Translations under genes and position numbers: made by a program
Notes under the pieces: generated by a model
The model's database searches: none
The model's input: only the letters and a program-made list of their open reading frames with translations
Told to the model about the DNA's origin: nothing
Assembly: GCA_003489165.1 (NCBI GenBank)
Contig: DNJG01000074.1
Location: 5,920 to 12,793 of the forward strand
Direction: 5' to 3'
Origin: Nitrospinota bacterium
GTDB taxonomy: Bacteria; Nitrospinota; Nitrospinia; UBA9942
Length of the DNA stretch: 6,874 bases
Part shown: piece by piece, positions 1-5,692 of the stretch
Layout of the letters: every line of letters starts with the position of its first letter
Position numbering within the stretch: position 1 is the stretch's first letter

Positions 1-747
1 CTTTGTAATTTAGAAGATAAAAATGCCCGATACTTGCCTGAGATAAAGGATATATGCATAAGGCTGAGTAATACTGTCTATACGGTATTACAAGAAGGTG
101 CTGTTCCCTTATCAATTGGAGGTGACCATAGTCTGGCAATTGGCAGTATTGCAGGTGTAAGCAGATTTTTAAGAGAAAAAAGTAAAAAGGCGGGGCTTAT
201 ATGGTTTGATGCACATGGCGATATGAATACACCTGAATCTACAAACAGCGGCAATATCCACGGAATGCCTTTGGCTGTCTCTCTCGGATTAGGTGCTAAG
301 GCGTTGACTGAGATAGAAGCTTTTTCACCAAAGATTGAAAGTAAAAATGCAGTGCTTATAGGTGTAAGAAACCTTGATGAAAGGGAGAAGGGGCTTATTG
401 TCAATTCAGGGATTAAAGTTTATACGATGAAAGAGATTGATGAAAATGGAATGTCAAATATTATAAGAAAAGCAATTGATTTGGCCGCAAGAGATACTGA
501 CTATATTCATCTCTCGTTTGACATGGATGTATGTGACCCCTCCATAGCTCAGGGTGTTGGAACACCGGTTAAAGGTGGACTTAACTATAGAGAGGCACAT
601 CTTGCCATGGAAAAAATAGCAGAATCGGGGATGCTCGCTTCAATGGATATGGTTGAGATAAATCCTATACTTGATTACAAAAATCTAACTGCAGATCTTG
701 GTGCGGAGCTTATTTTATCAGCTTTTGGAAAGAGAATATTTTATTGA
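1..747 (+). CDS. Arginase (ureohydrolase family), 5' end cut off by the window edge
   Basis: Arginases hydrolyse L-arginine to L-ornithine and urea in the cytoplasm with a two-manganese centre. The frame is open from base 1 with family-like sequence before the first possible start (TTG at 34), so the true start lies upstream. 248 codons are visible against about 300 in the family, so roughly 50 residues are missing. The metal-ligand motifs are present in order: GGDHS (His at 127-129), DAHGD (208-222) and SFDMDVCDP (514-540; metal Asp codons at 520-522 and 526-528). SGNIHGMPLA, just after DAHGD, matches the substrate-binding loop of true arginases better than that of agmatinases, and VEINPILD near the C-terminus is also typical. 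The gene ends in TGA and faces the ATP-grasp gene tail-to-tail, 63 bp away. Arginase rather than agmatinase is a confident call from motifs, but the substrate is not proven. I leave the symbol blank because rocF or speB cannot be chosen from context. Confidence 0.93.
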   Translation, partial: LCNLEDKNARYLPEIKDICIRLSNTVYTVLQEGAVPLSIGGDHSLAIGSIAGVSRFLREKSKKAGLIWFDAHGDMNTPESTNSGNIHGMPLAVSLGLGAKALTEIEAFSPKIESKNAVLIGVRNLDEREKGLIVNSGIKVYTMKEIDENGMSNIIRKAIDLAARDTDYIHLSFDMDVCDPSIAQGVGTPVKGGLNYREAHLAMEKIAESGMLASMDMVEINPILDYKNLTADLGAELILSAFGKRIFY

Positions 748-763
748 TTTGATGACCTGTCTG

Positions 764-787
764 AAAAGGGTAAATTCATCTTTACCT
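764..787 (-). terminator. Weak candidate terminator for the ATP-grasp gene
   Basis: GGTAAA (769-774) and TTTACC (781-786) form a 6-bp hairpin with a 6-base loop. Read on the minus strand it is followed by CTTTT, and it begins 24 bases past the ATP-grasp stop codon. The stem has only two G-C pairs and the T-run is short, so it would be a weak intrinsic terminator. Its left arm can pair instead with 817-826 (AAAGGGTAAA at 765-774 against TTTACCCTTT), which overlaps the 3' end of the ATP-grasp gene. No better terminator is visible for either convergent gene. Confidence 0.3.
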
Positions 788-810
788 CTCACATAGTCTA
801 TGTACAGAGT

Positions 811-1719
811 TTATCTTTTACCCTTTACAATCTTCTTCGCGCCATCAACAAGTTCTCTCACAATATCCCTTGCCACATCATCAGGCACACCGTCTGCTGC
901 CGTTGATTTCAGCCTCATATCGCATGTATCATTTACATAATCAACTATAACAAATCTGCCTGTCTTTGTAAGGGCAATCTCTGTAGAAAAAAAATTAATT
1001 TTGGCAACCTCAGCAATTTTCTTTGTAATCCTTTTTAGCTCCTTTAGCTTATACCTCCTTTCAGCCCTTGATGTAAGTCTCTGATATACACCCGTCTGAC
1101 TATCCCACCAGCACATAATCACCTTTCCATATATATAAAAAGATCTGAACCATGCCTTCCTTCCTTTCAAGGTTACAGGAACAATCTCTTCCTGCAAAAG
1201 ATACCTGTCTTTACTATGCTTTTCCCTTGCCTTTACTATCTCATAAGGGGTCTTAACTCCAAGAACTACCCCCCTCCCCCCGCCGCCATCTGCAGGCTTT
1301 ACAATAAAAGGTGTCCCTATTGAATGCATATCGGATTCATCAAATTGAGGGTCTTCTTCATAGGATGAGAGGATAATTGTATATGGCACATAAAGTCCAT
1401 TTGTCAAAAATTCAAGATGCATTATAGACTTGTCATTTGCTATGGCTGATAGAGCATGGTCGTTTACAAATATCACCTCTTTTTTCTTTAACAGTTTTAT
1501 GAGAGGAATAAATCTGCTGTCAGACTCAGAAGCCCTGTCAAGAAACATTTTGAATATCAGTTCGCCGCTTGATAATTTGCCGATTGTCTCATCTAAATTA
1601 TGGGGATATACAAGATAACTCTGCAAACCCCTCCTGTTGCACTCCAAATCAAGGATGCTTATAAAATTCCTGTCATATTCCCAATCCCATCCAATACCAA
1701 TATCTACTTCCAGTGGCAT
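811..1719 (-). CDS. ATP-grasp domain protein of unknown substrate
   Basis: The 302-residue protein has the layout of an ATP-grasp ligase, which joins a carboxylate to an amine or thiol through an acyl-phosphate. Residues 1-95 look like the variable substrate-side N-terminal domain, without a signal peptide or membrane segment. The ATP-binding part follows: NDK at 95-97, PFIVKPADGGGGRGV at 137-151 with the nucleotide-binding Lys141 and Gly-rich loop, the QEE hinge at 176-178, then STEIAL (Glu247) and VDYVND (Asp260, Asn263) as probable magnesium ligands. The fold class is clear, resembling the RimK, glutathione synthetase and D-Ala-D-Ala ligase group, but the N-terminal domain matches no member I can name. 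The start is well fixed: an in-frame TAG lies 9 bases upstream at 1729-1731 and the next Met is residue 100. No Shine-Dalgarno sequence precedes the ATG. The gene is single, convergent with arginase and divergent from plsY, so context does not suggest a substrate. Confidence 0.85.
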   Translation of the reverse strand: MPLEVDIGIGWDWEYDRNFISILDLECNRRGLQSYLVYPHNLDETIGKLSSGELIFKMFLDRASESDSRFIPLIKLLKKKEVIFVNDHALSAIANDKSIMHLEFLTNGLYVPYTIILSSYEEDPQFDESDMHSIGTPFIVKPADGGGGRGVVLGVKTPYEIVKAREKHSKDRYLLQEEIVPVTLKGRKAWFRSFYIYGKVIMCWWDSQTGVYQRLTSRAERRYKLKELKRITKKIAEVAKINFFSTEIALTKTGRFVIVDYVNDTCDMRLKSTAADGVPDDVARDIVRELVDGAKKIVKGKR

Positions 1720-1725
1720 AATAGT

Positions 1726-1754
1726 ATTCTATAGAAATTATAACAGTCTGTCAA
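1726..1754 (-). promoter_or_regulatory. Sigma70-type promoter of the ATP-grasp gene, predicting a leaderless or near-leaderless mRNA
   Basis: On the minus strand a perfect -35 TTGACA (1749-1754) is separated by 17 bases from a -10 TAGAAT (1726-1731), five of six matches. The usual distance to +1 lands on the A of the ATG at 1719. An alternative uses a perfect TATAAT (1737-1742) with an extended TGT before it and a poorer -35, ATGGCA (1760-1765), also 17 bases away. It would start near 1730 and leave a leader of about 11 bases. Both readings leave little or no room for a ribosome-binding site. A 10-bp palindrome, TTCTATAGAA (1727-1736), overlaps the first -10 and might be an operator. Confidence 0.6.
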
Positions 1755-1773
1755 AACAATGCCATTTTAGAAA

Positions 1774-1802
1774 TTGAAAAATGTATTAGCGAGTGATATA
1801 TT
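1774..1802 (+). promoter_or_regulatory. Sigma70-type promoter of plsY with extended -10
   Basis: TTGAAA (1774-1779, five of six) lies 17 bases before TATATT (1797-1802, five of six), and TGA directly before the -10 gives an extended TGn motif. Transcription should start near 1809, giving a leader of about 46 bases to the GTG at 1855. It sits back-to-back with the ATP-grasp promoter, the two -35 boxes being about 20 bases apart, so both genes are served from the same short gap. Confidence 0.6.
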
Positions 1803-1854
1803 GAAAACGTCAATTCAACAATGAAGTGCAATACTTGGAAAAAATGCGTTCTTT

Positions 1855-2496
1855 GTGGCAAAAAATATGGTTAAGATTATCCTTGTCATAATAGGAAGTT
1901 ATCTTATCGGCTCTATCTCCCCCAGTATAATCCTGGGGCAGTCCTTAAAAGGGATAGACATTAGAAAGCATGGCAGCGGCAATGCAGGCTCAACAAATGC
2001 CTTTAGAGTTCTTGGCAAATGGGCAGGAATAACAGTCCTCTTATTGGATATTTTTAAAGGCTATTTTACAGTTAAGTTTATAAGCCCTTTGGCAGGAGAA
2101 AATACAATTATCTCCCCTACCCTCATTGCTATCCTATCAGGTTTTGCTACAGTTACAGGACATGTATGGACAGTTTTTCATTCATTTAGGGGTGGAAAGG
2201 GGGTAAACACTGCAACAGGTGTGCTCATTGCAATTATTCCAATACCAACCGTTCTAATTGCATGTATCTTTTTAATTGTTCTGCTTATAACAAAATATGT
2301 ATCCCTTAGCTCAATGCTCGCCTCTCTATCACTCCCAATAATATTAATAATTCAAAAGCAGAGAGGAATTAATGTGCCTATTGAATTAATTATATTTACA
2401 CTTATCATCCCTGCATTTATTATCTATACACACAGAGCAAATATAAAGAGGCTGATGAGAGGAGAAGAGAATAAAATAAAATTAGGCAGGGGTTAA
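1855..2496 (+). CDS. plsY: Glycerol-3-phosphate acyltransferase PlsY
   Basis: PlsY is an inner-membrane enzyme that transfers the acyl group of acyl-phosphate to glycerol-3-phosphate to give lysophosphatidic acid, the first step of phospholipid synthesis in most bacteria. The 213-residue protein is mostly hydrophobic, with several membrane segments starting at residues 6-27. All three family motifs are visible: SGNAGSTNAFR at 41-51, GHVWTVFHSFRGGKGV at 102-117, and KYVSLSSM at 147-154. In the second motif a Thr replaces the usual Pro (GHxWP becomes GHVWT). The length is normal. Two starts are possible, GTG at 1855 and ATG at 1867. Neither has a convincing Shine-Dalgarno sequence, and an in-frame TGA at 1822 limits extension upstream. 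The ATG gives an N-terminus (MVKIILVIIGSYLIGS) more like the family, so the true start may be 1867. The 3' end overlaps proS by 15 bp on the opposite strand. Confidence 0.95.
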   Translation: MAKNMVKIILVIIGSYLIGSISPSIILGQSLKGIDIRKHGSGNAGSTNAFRVLGKWAGITVLLLDIFKGYFTVKFISPLAGENTIISPTLIAILSGFATVTGHVWTVFHSFRGGKGVNTATGVLIAIIPIPTVLIACIFLIVLLITKYVSLSSMLASLSLPIILIIQKQRGINVPIELIIFTLIIPAFIIYTHRANIKRLMRGEENKIKLGRG

Positions 2497-4206
2497 TTCC
2501 TTTATTAATTCTTTAACTTGATTTTCTATATCAGAGAGAGGTGCAATAATCCTTTTACCATCCTTCCTTATCTTCATTTCAGCCTTCCCATCCTTAAGAT
2601 TCTTTTCGCCTATTATAATCTGAATCGGTATTCCTATAAGGTCGGCATCCTTAAACTTTATCCCTGGTCTTTCATCCCTGTCATCTAATAAAACCTCAAC
2701 ATTAGATTCTCTCAATGTCTGGTAAATATTTTCAGATGTATTTACAATATCTGCATTCTTCATATTTAATGAGAGTATAATTGCCTGAAACGGTGCAATG
2801 GGCATGGGCCAGACAATACCGTTATCATCGTGATTCTGCTCTATTGATGCGGCTACAGTCCTCCCCACACCTATCCCATAGCATCCCATCACCATTAACT
2901 TTTCCTTGCCATTTTCATCCAGATAGACTGCCTTTAATGATTCACTGTATTTCGTGCCGAGCTTAAACACATGCCCCACCTCTATTCCCTTATATACCTG
3001 AAGTGTTCCATCACATCTCGGACACAAATCACCACCTTTTACCATTCTTATATCCCCACATACATCTATCTTAAAATCTCTGTCTATATTTACATTGATA
3101 CTATGGGCATCTTTAAGATTTGCACCTGTAACAAAATTTTTTATCCCAAGAACCTCATTATCAGCTACAATTTTTAATTTTAAACCGACAGGACCTGCAA
3201 AACCTGACGGTGCAGAAGTAACATCCTCTACAACCTTTTCTCCTGCCAGATTTATTACATCGCATTTTAAGAGTTTTTTTATCTTTGCATCATTAACATC
3301 GTGGTCGCCCCTTACAAGTGCCGCAACAATTCCATTCTCTGTCTCAAATATAAGTGTCTTAATTATCTTTTCCTTTTCTATCTTTAAAAATTCTGAGACC
3401 TCCTCTACACTCTTTTTATCAGGCGTGCTCACAACCTCCATAGGTTTTAATTCTTCTTCTGTCTTCTGTCTTCTATCTTCTGTCTTCTGTTGTATCTCCG
3501 CCTTCTCTACATTTGCCGAATAATCACATTTTTCACAGGTAGCTACTGAATCCTCACCCGAATCTGCAAGGACCATGAACTCATGAGAGAAGCTCCCTCC
3601 TATCTGCCCTGTATCAGCCTCCACAGCCCTGAACTTAAGCCCGCATCTCCTGAATATATTACAGTATGCGTCATACATCTTCCTGTAAGTCTCTTCCACC
3701 CCTTTTTCATCCAGATCATAACTGTATCCATCCTTCATTGTAAACTCCCTGCATCTCATAACTCCGAATCTCGGACGGATTTCATCCCTGAATTTTGTCT
3801 GTATCTGATAAAGATTTAATGGAAGCTGTCTGTATGACCTTACCTCCCTCCTCACTAAATCTGTAATAACCTCCTCATGGGTTGGCCCATAACAGAAGTC
3901 TCTATCGTGCCTGTCCTTTACCCTTAGCAGCTCTCTTCCGTAAAGATTCCACCTCCCGCTCTCCTGCCACAGTTCAGCAGGCTGAATGCTCGGAAGAAAA
4001 ACCTCCTGTGCCCCTGCCCTGTTCAACTCTTCCCTGATGATATTTTCAACCTTCCTCTGTGCCATAAGTCCTAATGGAAGGAGGTCATATATTCCTGCGG
4101 CAAGTTTCCTTATCATCCCCGCCCTGACCATGAGCTTGTGGCTTATAACCTCAGCATCAGACGGTGCTTCCTTTAATGTGGGTAAAAACATTTTTGAAAA
4201 TCGCAT
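2482..4206 (-). CDS. proS: Prolyl-tRNA synthetase, bacterial long form with editing insertion
   Basis: ProRS is a class II synthetase that charges tRNA(Pro) with proline in the cytoplasm. With the ATG at 4204-4206 the protein has 574 residues, close to the 572 of E. coli, and begins MRFSKMFLPTLKEAPSDAEV like its relatives. Catalytic-core signs are GPTHEEV at 107-113, motif 2 around FRDEIRPRFG at 139-148, and motif 3 in MGCYGIGVGR at 440-449. Residues about 260-380 are the YbaK-like insertion that clears Ala-tRNA(Pro); Lys280 lines up with the editing Lys279 of E. coli. CEKC (224-227) and CPRC (395-398) could together bind zinc. A C-terminal anticodon-binding domain follows from about 467. Residues 240-251 are encoded by a heptamer repeat in the linker before the insertion. 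The frame stays open upstream to an ATG at 4290, but those 28 residues are translated from an intergenic repeat and are unlikely to be real. The nearest purine-rich match, AGG, sits 12 bases before the ATG. The gene probably shares a transcript with ispG. Confidence 0.97.
   Translation of the reverse strand: MRFSKMFLPTLKEAPSDAEVISHKLMVRAGMIRKLAAGIYDLLPLGLMAQRKVENIIREELNRAGAQEVFLPSIQPAELWQESGRWNLYGRELLRVKDRHDRDFCYGPTHEEVITDLVRREVRSYRQLPLNLYQIQTKFRDEIRPRFGVMRCREFTMKDGYSYDLDEKGVEETYRKMYDAYCNIFRRCGLKFRAVEADTGQIGGSFSHEFMVLADSGEDSVATCEKCDYSANVEKAEIQQKTEDRRQKTEEELKPMEVVSTPDKKSVEEVSEFLKIEKEKIIKTLIFETENGIVAALVRGDHDVNDAKIKKLLKCDVINLAGEKVVEDVTSAPSGFAGPVGLKLKIVADNEVLGIKNFVTGANLKDAHSINVNIDRDFKIDVCGDIRMVKGGDLCPRCDGTLQVYKGIEVGHVFKLGTKYSESLKAVYLDENGKEKLMVMGCYGIGVGRTVAASIEQNHDDNGIVWPMPIAPFQAIILSLNMKNADIVNTSENIYQTLRESNVEVLLDDRDERPGIKFKDADLIGIPIQIIIGEKNLKDGKAEMKIRKDGKRIIAPLSDIENQVKELIKELTPA
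3455..3489. repeat. Heptamer tandem repeat inside proS, five copies
   Basis: Five head-to-tail copies of TCTTCTG (plus strand) fill 35 bp: units at 3455, 3462, 3469, 3476 and 3483. The middle one ends in A instead of G. On the proS strand the unit is CAGAAGA, which has no stop in any frame, whereas the variant TAGAAGA does in one. It encodes residues 240-251 (QKTEDRRQKTEE), a charged linker between the catalytic core and the editing domain. Seven is not a multiple of three, so gain or loss of one unit would shift the frame of an essential gene. Confidence 0.9.
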
Positions 4207-4227
4207 ATAGAACAAAGACCTGATTAA

Positions 4228-4379
4228 CCACAGAGACACAGAGGCGCAGAGAAATAAAATCATAGGACACAGATTTTCACAGATACACACAGATTTTTTG
4301 CTTTAAATCCTGATAATCTGTGTTCATCTGTGTCCAAATTTAGTTTTTTATTTTTTGTTTTTTTCTCTGTGTCTCCGTG
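4228..4379. repeat. Compound palindromic interspersed repeat between ispG and proS
   Basis: The outer arms are CACAGAGACACAGAG (4229-4243) and CTCTGTGTCTCCGTG (4365-4379), complementary at 14 of 15 positions. An inner pair, GGACACAGAT (4265-4274) and ATCTGTGTCC (4326-4335), is perfect, and a third, ACACAGATT (4287-4295) with AATCTGTGT (4315-4323), closes a loop of about 19 bases. CACAGAT occurs three times on the left side, at 4268, 4278 and 4288, exactly 10 bp apart. T-runs fill 4344-4364. The element occupies most of the 207-bp ispG-proS gap and has no coding potential of its own. On the mRNA it would fold into a nested hairpin ahead of proS, possibly slowing transcription or translation, which is inference. 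It resembles the short interspersed palindromes common in several uncultured bacterial lineages. Confidence 0.88.
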
Positions 4380-4413
4380 CCTGCCAAATTTTTATAATTT
4401 ACATGAACAAAAG

Positions 4414-5475
4414 TCAGTGAGAGTCTGTGGCTAATAGTTTTGCCTCGTCCAGCAAGGCATCAAAGATTTCTTCCTCCTTAACCTTTTTTACTATCTTCCC
4501 TTTCCTGAATATAAGCCCTACACCCTTTCCACCTGCAACACCTAAATCAGCTTCTCTTGCCTCCCCGGGGCCATTCACAACACACCCCATAACTGCAATC
4601 CTGATGGGATTTTTTAAAGACCTTACTGCATCCTCAACCTTAAGTGCAATTGATTCTAAATCTATCTCACACCTGCCGCATGTTGGACAAGATATTACCT
4701 CAGGATTTGTTTGCCTTATACGCAGTGCCTTTAAGATTTCAAATCCAACCTTTATCTCTTCAACAGGGTCAGCAGTCAGAGAAACTCTTAAGGTATCACC
4801 TATACCCTCATTTAACAAGATACCGATACCTATAGCCGATTTTATCGTCCCTGAAAAAAATGTCCCTGCCTCCGAAATACCTATGTGAAAGGGATAATCT
4901 ACCTTTTTTGACAGGATGCGATAGGCATCAATCGTCCTTTCTATATCAGATGCCTTGAGTGATACCTTTATCTGTTCAAAGTTCATATCCTCAAGGATGC
5001 CTATATGCATCATGGCACTCTCAACCATTGCCTCAGCAGTAGGTCCGCCATATTTCTCCCACAAATCTTTATCAAGAGAGCCGGCATTCACGCCTATTCT
5101 TATAGGGAGTCCTTTATCCTTCGCAGAATTTACCACCTCTTTAACCTTCCACTTATCCCCAATATTTCCCGGATTTATCCTTAGCCCGTCAACACCTTCC
5201 TTTATTGCCCTCAGAGCAAGCCTGTAATCAAAATGTATATCTGCAATCAGGGGGATTCTTATCCCCTTTTTTATCTCTCCTATTTTTTCTGCGGCATTCA
5301 TATCAGGAACTGCCACCCTGATGAGCTCGCATCCTGCACCTTCCAGTTTTTTTATCTGGTTTAATGTAGCCTTGACATCCCTTGTATCCGTATTTGTCAT
5401 TGACTGAACAGATACCGGTGCACCCCCGCCAATCTTAAGATTTCCGAGTGTAATAACCCTGCTCTTTCTTCTCAT
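4414..5475 (-). CDS. ispG: 4-hydroxy-3-methylbut-2-en-1-yl diphosphate synthase IspG (GcpE)
   Basis: IspG converts methylerythritol cyclodiphosphate (MEcPP) to HMBPP, the next-to-last step of the MEP pathway to isoprenoid precursors, using a [4Fe-4S] cluster and reduced ferredoxin or flavodoxin. The 353-residue protein has the N-terminal TIM-barrel half, with VSVQSMTNTDTRD at 21-33, ADIHFDYRLAL at 78-88 and LRINPGN at 98-104, then the C-terminal cluster domain. Cluster ligands are Cys263 and Cys266 in SCPTCG, Cys298 in MGCVVNGPGE, and Glu305; the spacing equals E. coli C270, C273, C305 and E312. The length is that of the short two-domain bacterial form. The start MRRKSRVITLGN fits the family N-terminus, but AATTTCCTA before the ATG holds no Shine-Dalgarno sequence. 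A dedicated promoter lies at 5593-5622 and a large palindrome fills much of the predicted leader. proS lies downstream on the same strand, a pairing seen in several bacterial phyla. Confidence 0.97.
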   Translation of the reverse strand: MRRKSRVITLGNLKIGGGAPVSVQSMTNTDTRDVKATLNQIKKLEGAGCELIRVAVPDMNAAEKIGEIKKGIRIPLIADIHFDYRLALRAIKEGVDGLRINPGNIGDKWKVKEVVNSAKDKGLPIRIGVNAGSLDKDLWEKYGGPTAEAMVESAMMHIGILEDMNFEQIKVSLKASDIERTIDAYRILSKKVDYPFHIGISEAGTFFSGTIKSAIGIGILLNEGIGDTLRVSLTADPVEEIKVGFEILKALRIRQTNPEVISCPTCGRCEIDLESIALKVEDAVRSLKNPIRIAVMGCVVNGPGEAREADLGVAGGKGVGLIFRKGKIVKKVKEEEIFDALLDEAKLLATDSH

Positions 5476-5488
5476 TAGGAAATTATAT

Positions 5489-5568
5489 ATCCGCAGATTA
5501 CGCAGATTATCGCAGATTAAAACAAAATATTTTTTTAAAAATCTGTGTAATCTGCGTAATCTGCGGAT
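5489..5568. repeat. Long palindrome of CGCAGATTA units in the ispG leader
   Basis: Two perfect 21-base arms (5489-5509 and 5548-5568) are inverted copies of each other. Each arm is built from 9-base units: CGCAGATTA at 5492, 5501 and, after one extra T, 5511; its complement TAATCTGCG at 5548 and 5557. Past a one-base bulge the stem continues with CGCAGATT (5511-5518) against AATCTGTG (5540-5547, one G-U pair), so about 29 pairs are possible around an A/T-rich loop. The core CAGATT is shared with the repeat at 4265-4335. In the predicted ispG mRNA the stem would end 13 bases before the start codon. Confidence 0.92.
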
Positions 5569-5592
5569 TAATTAGGTTTTTGTTCTGTTTTT

Positions 5593-5622
5593 ACTATAAA
5601 ACAGTTTTAAACTCCATGTCAA
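5593..5622 (-). promoter_or_regulatory. Sigma70-type promoter of ispG
   Basis: On the minus strand a perfect -35 TTGACA (5617-5622) is followed after 18 bases by TATAGT (5593-5598), five of six matches to the -10 consensus. Transcription would start near 5586 and give a leader of about 110 bases containing the palindrome at 5489-5568. The position suggests that ispG, and probably proS behind it, is transcribed from here. Confidence 0.6.
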
Positions 5623-5669
5623 AACAAATATAAAAGACAAATTGCATAATTTGGGTTGACTGAATGTGC

Positions 5670-5690
5670 TTAAATATGTTACTTATTTAA
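5670..5690. promoter_or_regulatory. Inverted repeat just ahead of the receiver-protein start, possible operator
   Basis: TTAAATA (5670-5676) and TATTTAA (5684-5690) are perfect inverted copies with a 7-base spacer, ending 2 bases before the ATG at 5693. TTGACT at 5656-5661 could be a -35 for this gene, but no good -10 stands 16-18 bases after it, so the promoter is not located. The dyad could be a protein-binding site or simply chance in A/T-rich DNA. Confidence 0.25.
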
Positions 5691-5692
5691 CC

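Noticed and set aside
1844..1891. A 15-codon reading frame (ATG at 1844) with GGA four bases upstream, overlapping the plsY start, as a leader peptide
   Set aside because: The ribosome-binding match is only three bases, the peptide MRSLWQKIWLRLSLS has no regulatory codon run, and A/T-rich leaders give such frames by chance.
3455..3489. Phase-variable switching of proS by heptamer slippage
   Set aside because: proS is essential, so a frame-shifting switch would be lethal. The array is kept only as a repeat observation.
3095..3523. Open frame of 142 codons on the plus strand inside proS
   Set aside because: It is the complement of a strongly conserved ProRS coding region, with a low-complexity Ser/Phe/Thr-rich product and no start signal.
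4384..4413. A separate proS promoter at TATAAA in the ispG-proS gap
   Set aside because: No acceptable -35 stands at 16-18 bases; the best, CTGACT, has a 15-base spacer. A shared transcript with ispG is simpler.
4228..5568. CRISPR array formed by the CAGATT-containing repeats
   Set aside because: The units are 7-21 bases, inverted rather than direct, without uniform unique spacers, and no cas gene is present.
5651..5669. Sigma54 promoter ahead of the receiver gene
   Set aside because: The GG and GC elements do not fall 12 bases apart as the -24/-12 consensus needs.
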